From NCBI GenBank assembly GCA_017503075.1, contig JAFVTU010000021.1:1-64000 (forward strand): a stretch of 64,000 nucleotides of DNA. The letters are read 5' to 3'. Numbering within the stretch: position 1 is the first letter of the stretch; every line of letters starts with the position of its first letter. Both the position numbers and the translations under genes were made by a program. Under the pieces are notes generated by a model, which had not been told where the DNA came from, did not search any database, and was given only the letters and a program-made list of their open reading frames with translations. Below are positions 59,799 through 64,000 of this stretch, one piece after another. This DNA is from Paludibacteraceae bacterium (GTDB taxonomy: Bacteria; Bacteroidota; Bacteroidia; Bacteroidales; Paludibacteraceae).

Positions 59799-60758
59799 TC
59801 AATCCCCCCAAGCCAATGCTGAGGCACCTAATACCGCGGCATCTGCCTCTTTCAAATCTGAGAAGAGCACTTGCACCTTGTTGCGCCACAAAGGAAGCAC
59901 GTTGTCATTCATAGCCTTCTCTACAGGGTCTTTGATCCAATGACCAGACTTAGTCAAGCCACCAAACATCACAATTGCCTCTGGTGCACTGAAAGCAATG
60001 AAATCTGCCAATTGCTGACCCAGAATAGTGCCTGTGTAGTCAAAAATCTCTTTGGCTACTTCGTCACCTTGTTCAGCAGCATCATATACGTCTTTTGAGG
60101 TAATAGCATCGATGTCAAGATTGCGAAGCACGGTTTCCTTAGTAGTAGAAGAGATAATCTCTTTGGCTGTACGCGCTACACCAGTAGCCGAAGCATACGC
60201 TTCAAGGCAACCTTTCTTGCCACAATTACATGGGCGACCAGCTTCGCCACGCACAGCGCAGGTGTGACCCAATTCGCCAGCAAAGCCATCATGACCATAT
60301 ACCACTTTGCCATCTACTACGATACCCGAACCTACACCTGTACCCAAAGTAATCATGATGAAGTTCTTCATACCACGAGCAGCACCATAGGTCATCTCAC
60401 CCATAGCAGCTGCATTGGCATCATTGGTAATCTTACATGGCAAACCAAAACGATCTGACATAATTTGTGCAAATGGAATAGATTGCCACGGCAAGTTCAT
60501 AGCACCTTCTATCATACCTGTATAATAGTTACCATTAGGTACGCCAGCACCTATGCCACGCACTTGTTCAAAGCCACCTAATGGCTCAATTATCTTTTCT
60601 GCTTCTACATACAATGCATTCACATAATCATTAATATCAGTAAATGATTGAGTTTTCACTGATGTTCGTGCCAATACATGACCGCGTGCATCTACGACGC
60701 CCAATACGGAGTTGGTTCCTCCCATATCAAGGCCTATTACATAGGGTTTCTTTTGCAT
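59799..60758 (-). CDS. ROK family glucokinase
   Basis: 319 residues. GLDMGGTNSVLGVVD (phosphate loop), TNDANAAAMGEMTYGA, TLGTGVGSGIVVDG, GHTCAVRGEAGRPCNCGKKGCLEAYAS (zinc site CxCGxxGCxE) mark a ROK kinase. With a sugar MFS transporter directly upstream, it probably phosphorylates imported glucose or a related hexose. Confidence 0.93.
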   Translation of the reverse strand: MQKKPYVIGLDMGGTNSVLGVVDARGHVLARTSVKTQSFTDINDYVNALYVEAEKIIEPLGGFEQVRGIGAGVPNGNYYTGMIEGAMNLPWQSIPFAQIMSDRFGLPCKITNDANAAAMGEMTYGAARGMKNFIMITLGTGVGSGIVVDGKVVYGHDGFAGELGHTCAVRGEAGRPCNCGKKGCLEAYASATGVARTAKEIISSTTKETVLRNLDIDAITSKDVYDAAEQGDEVAKEIFDYTGTILGQQLADFIAFSAPEAIVMFGGLTKSGHWIKDPVEKAMNDNVLPLWRNKVQVLFSDLKEADAAVLGASALAWGD

Positions 60759-60767
60759 AACTTAGTT

Positions 60768-60802
60768 AATTATGAATTATGAATTTTGAATGATGAATTA
60801 TT
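60768..60802. repeat. Heptad array (AATTATG type) between the MFS and glucokinase genes
   Basis: AATTATG, AATTATG, AATTTTG, AATGATG and AATTATT in exact 7-bp phase; the last unit holds the stop codon of the transporter gene. Confidence 0.9.
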
Positions 60803-62087
60803 CTGTAGGAATATCTTTGTTTACATTTTTACTACCAATGAGGGCATAAAAGAGGATGTATACAGCACATGCTACCACTACGATATAGCTCATTTGGAAG
60901 TTGCCAAACACATCTGCTAATTTACCTTGAAGTGGTATCAAGATACCACCACCGCAAACCATAGTCATAAATGCACCAGATGCGATGGAAGTATATTTTC
61001 CTAATCCTTCAACTGCCATATTAAAGATTCCACCCCACATCACAGATGTACACAATCCTACTAATATCAAAGCTAACACACCCACAGGTACTTCCGCTGT
61101 AATTATATTCAAACTCGCCCAATCAATGCCCGGCATTTTCACAATCATCTCTGATGGCAAAAACATCCCCAACAACACCAATACAAGGCATGCACTTGAC
61201 ACACTAACAATTTGTACACGACTACTTACCTTACCACTAATCATACCACCCAAAAAACGTCCCACAAGCATCAGTAACCAATACACAGCCACAATCATCC
61301 CTACGATATTAGCATTAATACCCAAACCAGGAGTGGCTGCATCGGTAGCTGTTGTCAAATATTGCATTACATATGTAGGAACTCCTACTTCTATTCCCAA
61401 ATACATAAAGATAGCCACCATGCCTAATCTGAAATGACGAAATGAAAATGCAGAATGTTTATTACCTTTTCCCGTCTCTGTTACTGATTGTATCTCTGGC
61501 TCTGGTATTTGCACAAGCACCAAAACTAGGAATGCAACAGCAAACACGCTCAAGGCAATCAACAAAGCAGGAGTAGCATCAGCAATCTTTGCTCTACTTG
61601 CATCGGCAATCAGACTTCCCATAATGATAGTTACCAATACGGCAGCAGTTGAGCCACAGACACCTCCAAACTGCACCAATTGATTTCCTCTATTGCCTCC
61701 ACCACCCAAGATATTTAACATTGGGTTCACTACTGTATTCAACATACACATACAACAACCTGCGGTGAAAGCACCAACTATATACACCCAAAAACTTTCA
61801 ATAGTAGCCCATCCGGACGTATATTGCAAAAACACACCCGTAAAACCAACTAAGATAGCCACCAATGCTGTCTTACGATAGCCGATTTTCTTCAGCAACA
61901 TACCGGCAGGAATACCCATCACAGCATAAGCAATAAAGTTAGCTGCATTGCCCAATTGTGATGCAAAATTGGACATAGCAAAAGTACTCTTCACAATCAC
62001 AGCCATCGGATTGCACAAGTTGGTCACAAATGCAATCATAAAAAATAGCATGTACATTACCACAATGGGGAGGATATTCTTTTTCAT
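60798..62087 (-). CDS. Sugar MFS transporter (FucP/GluP family)
   Basis: 429 residues with 12 membrane segments. MLFFMIAFVTNLCNPMAVIVKSTFAMS, GIPAGMLLKKIGYRKTAL, NPMLNILGGG and GRFLGGMISGKVSSRV match the fucose/glucose/galactose:H+ symporters of Bacteroidota. The glucokinase gene downstream suggests glucose as a substrate. It lies 4 bp after the peptidase gene. Confidence 0.9.
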   Translation of the reverse strand: MKKNILPIVVMYMLFFMIAFVTNLCNPMAVIVKSTFAMSNFASQLGNAANFIAYAVMGIPAGMLLKKIGYRKTALVAILVGFTGVFLQYTSGWATIESFWVYIVGAFTAGCCMCMLNTVVNPMLNILGGGGNRGNQLVQFGGVCGSTAAVLVTIIMGSLIADASRAKIADATPALLIALSVFAVAFLVLVLVQIPEPEIQSVTETGKGNKHSAFSFRHFRLGMVAIFMYLGIEVGVPTYVMQYLTTATDAATPGLGINANIVGMIVAVYWLLMLVGRFLGGMISGKVSSRVQIVSVSSACLVLVLLGMFLPSEMIVKMPGIDWASLNIITAEVPVGVLALILVGLCTSVMWGGIFNMAVEGLGKYTSIASGAFMTMVCGGGILIPLQGKLADVFGNFQMSYIVVVACAVYILFYALIGSKNVNKDIPTE

Positions 62088-62091
62088 AATG

Positions 62092-64000
62092 TTATAAATT
62101 TCTCTTCAAGAATAGCATGATGCGATTATGCAAGTGCTCGTAATTATTGCCATTACGCAAGAAATGGTTGTCATCGGGATACATCTGCATCTCAAATTGT
62201 TTGCCCGCTTGCACTAGAGCATCCACATATAGCCACGACTGCTGTGCATGTACATTATCGTCTGCTAAACCATGAACCAACAACAAGTTTCCCTTCAAAT
62301 CTGCTGCTAAATTAATCACATCTGCCTTTTCATATCCATACTCATTCACCTGCGGACGGCGCATATAGCGTTCGGTATATGCCGAATCATACAAACGCCA
62401 ACTAGTTACTGGAGCTATTGCAATACCACATTTCCACACCTGTTCATTCTGCTTGCTGAGGCACATCAGCGTCTCATAACCACCATAGCTCCAACCACAT
62501 ATAGCCATTCGCTCACCATCAACATAAGGTAATGTCTTTAAGTACGCAGCCGCACTTATTTGATCCTCTGCCTCTTTCACGCCCAATTCCAAATATGTTG
62601 CATTGCGCCAATCACGACCTCTAGCATTCGTTCCACGACCATCCACACACACCACCAGATATCCCTCCGAGGCCAAATAATGACCGAAGCGCTTGCGCCA
62701 AGTATCTGTCACTCGCTGGCTGGCTGGACCACTATATTGCATCATCACTACGGGGTAACGCTTAGTTGCATCAAAACCCATCGGCTTAATCATCCACCCA
62801 TTTAACTTATCATTACGCTCTGTTACGAACGTAAAAAACTCCTTGTGGGGAAGTCCACTTACCTCCCATGCATTATTAATCGAATCATTAGCCAATATCA
62901 CACTCCCTTTGCCTCCCCTAACATCATGCAGCATATATCTCTGTGGAATAGTATTACTTTGATAACAATCTATATAACGCTTCCAATCTTTGGAGAACCT
63001 CAGATTATGTGTACCCTCGCCATGAGTAAGCTGAGTAGTCATATTTTTCTTTACATTTAACGCATATGCTTGACGCGTCATTGGCGTATTAGCAGCTTGA
63101 TAGTAAAGTGTTTGCGTTTTCTCATCATACCCATATACCGCAGTCACGTCGCGCTGCTCTGGCGTAAGCAATCTCTGCTCTATGCCTTGCGATGAATACA
63201 TATATACCTGCGTATACCCACCTTTTTCGCTCACAACTGCTACACGACCGTCCGACAACCACTGCCAATCATCAAACAACTGGTAATCAATATAATACTC
63301 ATCACTCTCCTCTACATAAAAAGGATGAGACACAGTGGATTTGGGATTAGCTGTATAGACGGACATCTTCGTTTGATCTCGATTTAAGACCAAAGCAACC
63401 ACACTTGCCAAGGTCGGTTCCTTACCTTTCTCAGATTTAGGTTGTGATGTCCAACACAAACGAGGAATATAATCATCCTCCTTAGTAGGTAAATCCAAAG
63501 TCACAATAGTCTTCTTCTGCACATCATATACACATACACTTGCCACTGCATTCTCCTCACCCGCCTTTGGGTAGCGCAAACTGTGCAACGTTGGGTACAA
63601 TCCTTTTTCTGAATTCACTCTTCTATTTTCACTCTCCAAATACGTCTGCCACTCAAATGTAGGTACCTCTCGCTCGTTCAATCGAACAAATGCCAGATAC
63701 TTGCTATCAGGAGAGAAGGCAAACAGCCCTGTTATACCAAACTCTTCCTCATACAACCAATCAGCTACTCCATTGTATATCTGCGTATTTGTTTTTACCT
63801 CCACATCCATCAGCGCAACTTCATCACGAGAAAGGGTCAAAGGCACTTCCGTCTTAAAGTCCACCTTATAAATATACAGGTTGTTATCCGCCTTAGCATA
63901 TACCACATATTTGCCATTTGGCGACATCACCGCGTCACGCACTGGGCTATCACTCATCAGTATTGTATCATTCTTCTTGGTATCTATCAAGTAGTAATCA
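62092..64000 (-). CDS. Dipeptidyl peptidase IV-type S9 prolyl peptidase, 3' part
   Basis: The frame runs through the window edge (…DYYLIDTKK), so the N-terminus and signal peptide lie outside. 636 residues are visible. The beta-propeller domain (FSPDSKYLAFVRLNEREVP) is followed by the alpha/beta-hydrolase domain with catalytic Ser in GWSYGGY, Asp in HGLADDNVH and His in DDNHFLRNG. This fits DPP-IV or prolyl tripeptidyl peptidase, which release N-terminal dipeptides or tripeptides ending in Pro outside the cytoplasm. Confidence 0.92.
   Translation of the reverse strand, partial: DYYLIDTKKNDTILMSDSPVRDAVMSPNGKYVVYAKADNNLYIYKVDFKTEVPLTLSRDEVALMDVEVKTNTQIYNGVADWLYEEEFGITGLFAFSPDSKYLAFVRLNEREVPTFEWQTYLESENRRVNSEKGLYPTLHSLRYPKAGEENAVASVCVYDVQKKTIVTLDLPTKEDDYIPRLCWTSQPKSEKGKEPTLASVVALVLNRDQTKMSVYTANPKSTVSHPFYVEESDEYYIDYQLFDDWQWLSDGRVAVVSEKGGYTQVYMYSSQGIEQRLLTPEQRDVTAVYGYDEKTQTLYYQAANTPMTRQAYALNVKKNMTTQLTHGEGTHNLRFSKDWKRYIDCYQSNTIPQRYMLHDVRGGKGSVILANDSINNAWEVSGLPHKEFFTFVTERNDKLNGWMIKPMGFDATKRYPVVMMQYSGPASQRVTDTWRKRFGHYLASEGYLVVCVDGRGTNARGRDWRNATYLELGVKEAEDQISAAAYLKTLPYVDGERMAICGWSYGGYETLMCLSKQNEQVWKCGIAIAPVTSWRLYDSAYTERYMRRPQVNEYGYEKADVINLAADLKGNLLLVHGLADDNVHAQQSWLYVDALVQAGKQFEMQMYPDDNHFLRNGNNYEHLHNRIMLFLKRNL

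Overview
The window reads as chromosomal core genome of a member of the order Bacteroidales (Bacteroidota), most likely an uncultured gut or rumen lineage. The evidence is: promoters of the Bacteroidota type (TTG, 20 bp, TAnnTTTG) instead of -35/-10 boxes; Bacteroidota-restricted families (PUR-alpha-like DUF3276, DUF4494, DUF4831, DUF4835, DUF5723, the Rpb6-like omega subunit, BspA-like LRR_5 proteins); and the order bamD - rpoZ - coaBC next to nusB - yajC - ybbR. I found no tRNA, rRNA, CRISPR array, insertion sequence or prophage.

Layout. 1-3.4 kb: the end of a Sel1-repeat protein and two tandem BspA-like leucine-rich-repeat proteins. 3.4-11.2 kb (minus strand): a secretion cluster with two paralogous N-acetylmuramoyl-L-alanine amidases that carry InlB/Flg_new-type repeats, with a small beta-propeller protein between them. 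11.3-18.5 kb: thrS with a structured leader, a CotH-kinase protein, a secreted glycerophosphodiesterase and a SpoU methyltransferase. 18.6-24.8 kb: the SRP RNA gene, a RecD-like helicase, then a lipoprotein-like gene and a DUF5723/TSP3/OmpA protein. 24.8-33.8 kb: a plus-strand run of housekeeping genes (yebC, rsmG, MBL hydrolase, prmA, mnmE, lipoprotein, yicC, gmk, nadD, small HTH-like gene, porin-like gene, apbE). 33.8-36.2 kb: a glycerate kinase/GntP permease operon. 36.4-47.9 kb: bamD, rpoZ, coaBC, DUF3276, nusB, yajC, ybbR, a DegT aminotransferase, rpoN, PAP2-like, DUF4105, DUF4494, yggS and a HAD hydrolase. 47.9-56.6 kb: a TPR-like gene, ffh, tilS, aroE, DUF4831, DUF4835, pheT, purN. 56.6-64 kb (minus strand): pnuC, a Big_5 lipoprotein, a polysaccharide deacetylase, a ROK glucokinase, a sugar MFS transporter and a DPP-IV-type peptidase cut by the window edge. 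The last group looks like one operon for sugar uptake and phosphorylation, with cell-surface functions attached.

The most unusual signal is not a gene. Spacers throughout the window are built from short degenerate direct repeats, usually with an exact 7-bp period (AGGYKAR, AGTGTAA, AATTATG, GGATATT and GTTAGAA types) and sometimes 9, 10, 11, 12 or 20 bp. These often begin on the stop codon of one gene and end on the ATG of the next. They are mixed with GC-rich mini-hairpins whose stems vary while the linkers are kept. The same elements lie in frame inside coding sequences (mnmE, aroE, helicase, spoU, yggS, DUF4831, pheT, apbE), where they code for peptides not expected of the families. This resembles a family of palindromic and heptameric repeats that spreads through both spacers and ORFs.

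A second signal is the promoter set. All four divergent gene pairs and several single genes carry TTG-N20-TAnnTTTG with an invariant 20-bp spacer, and about half of them extend the -33 box to TTGCRTATGT.
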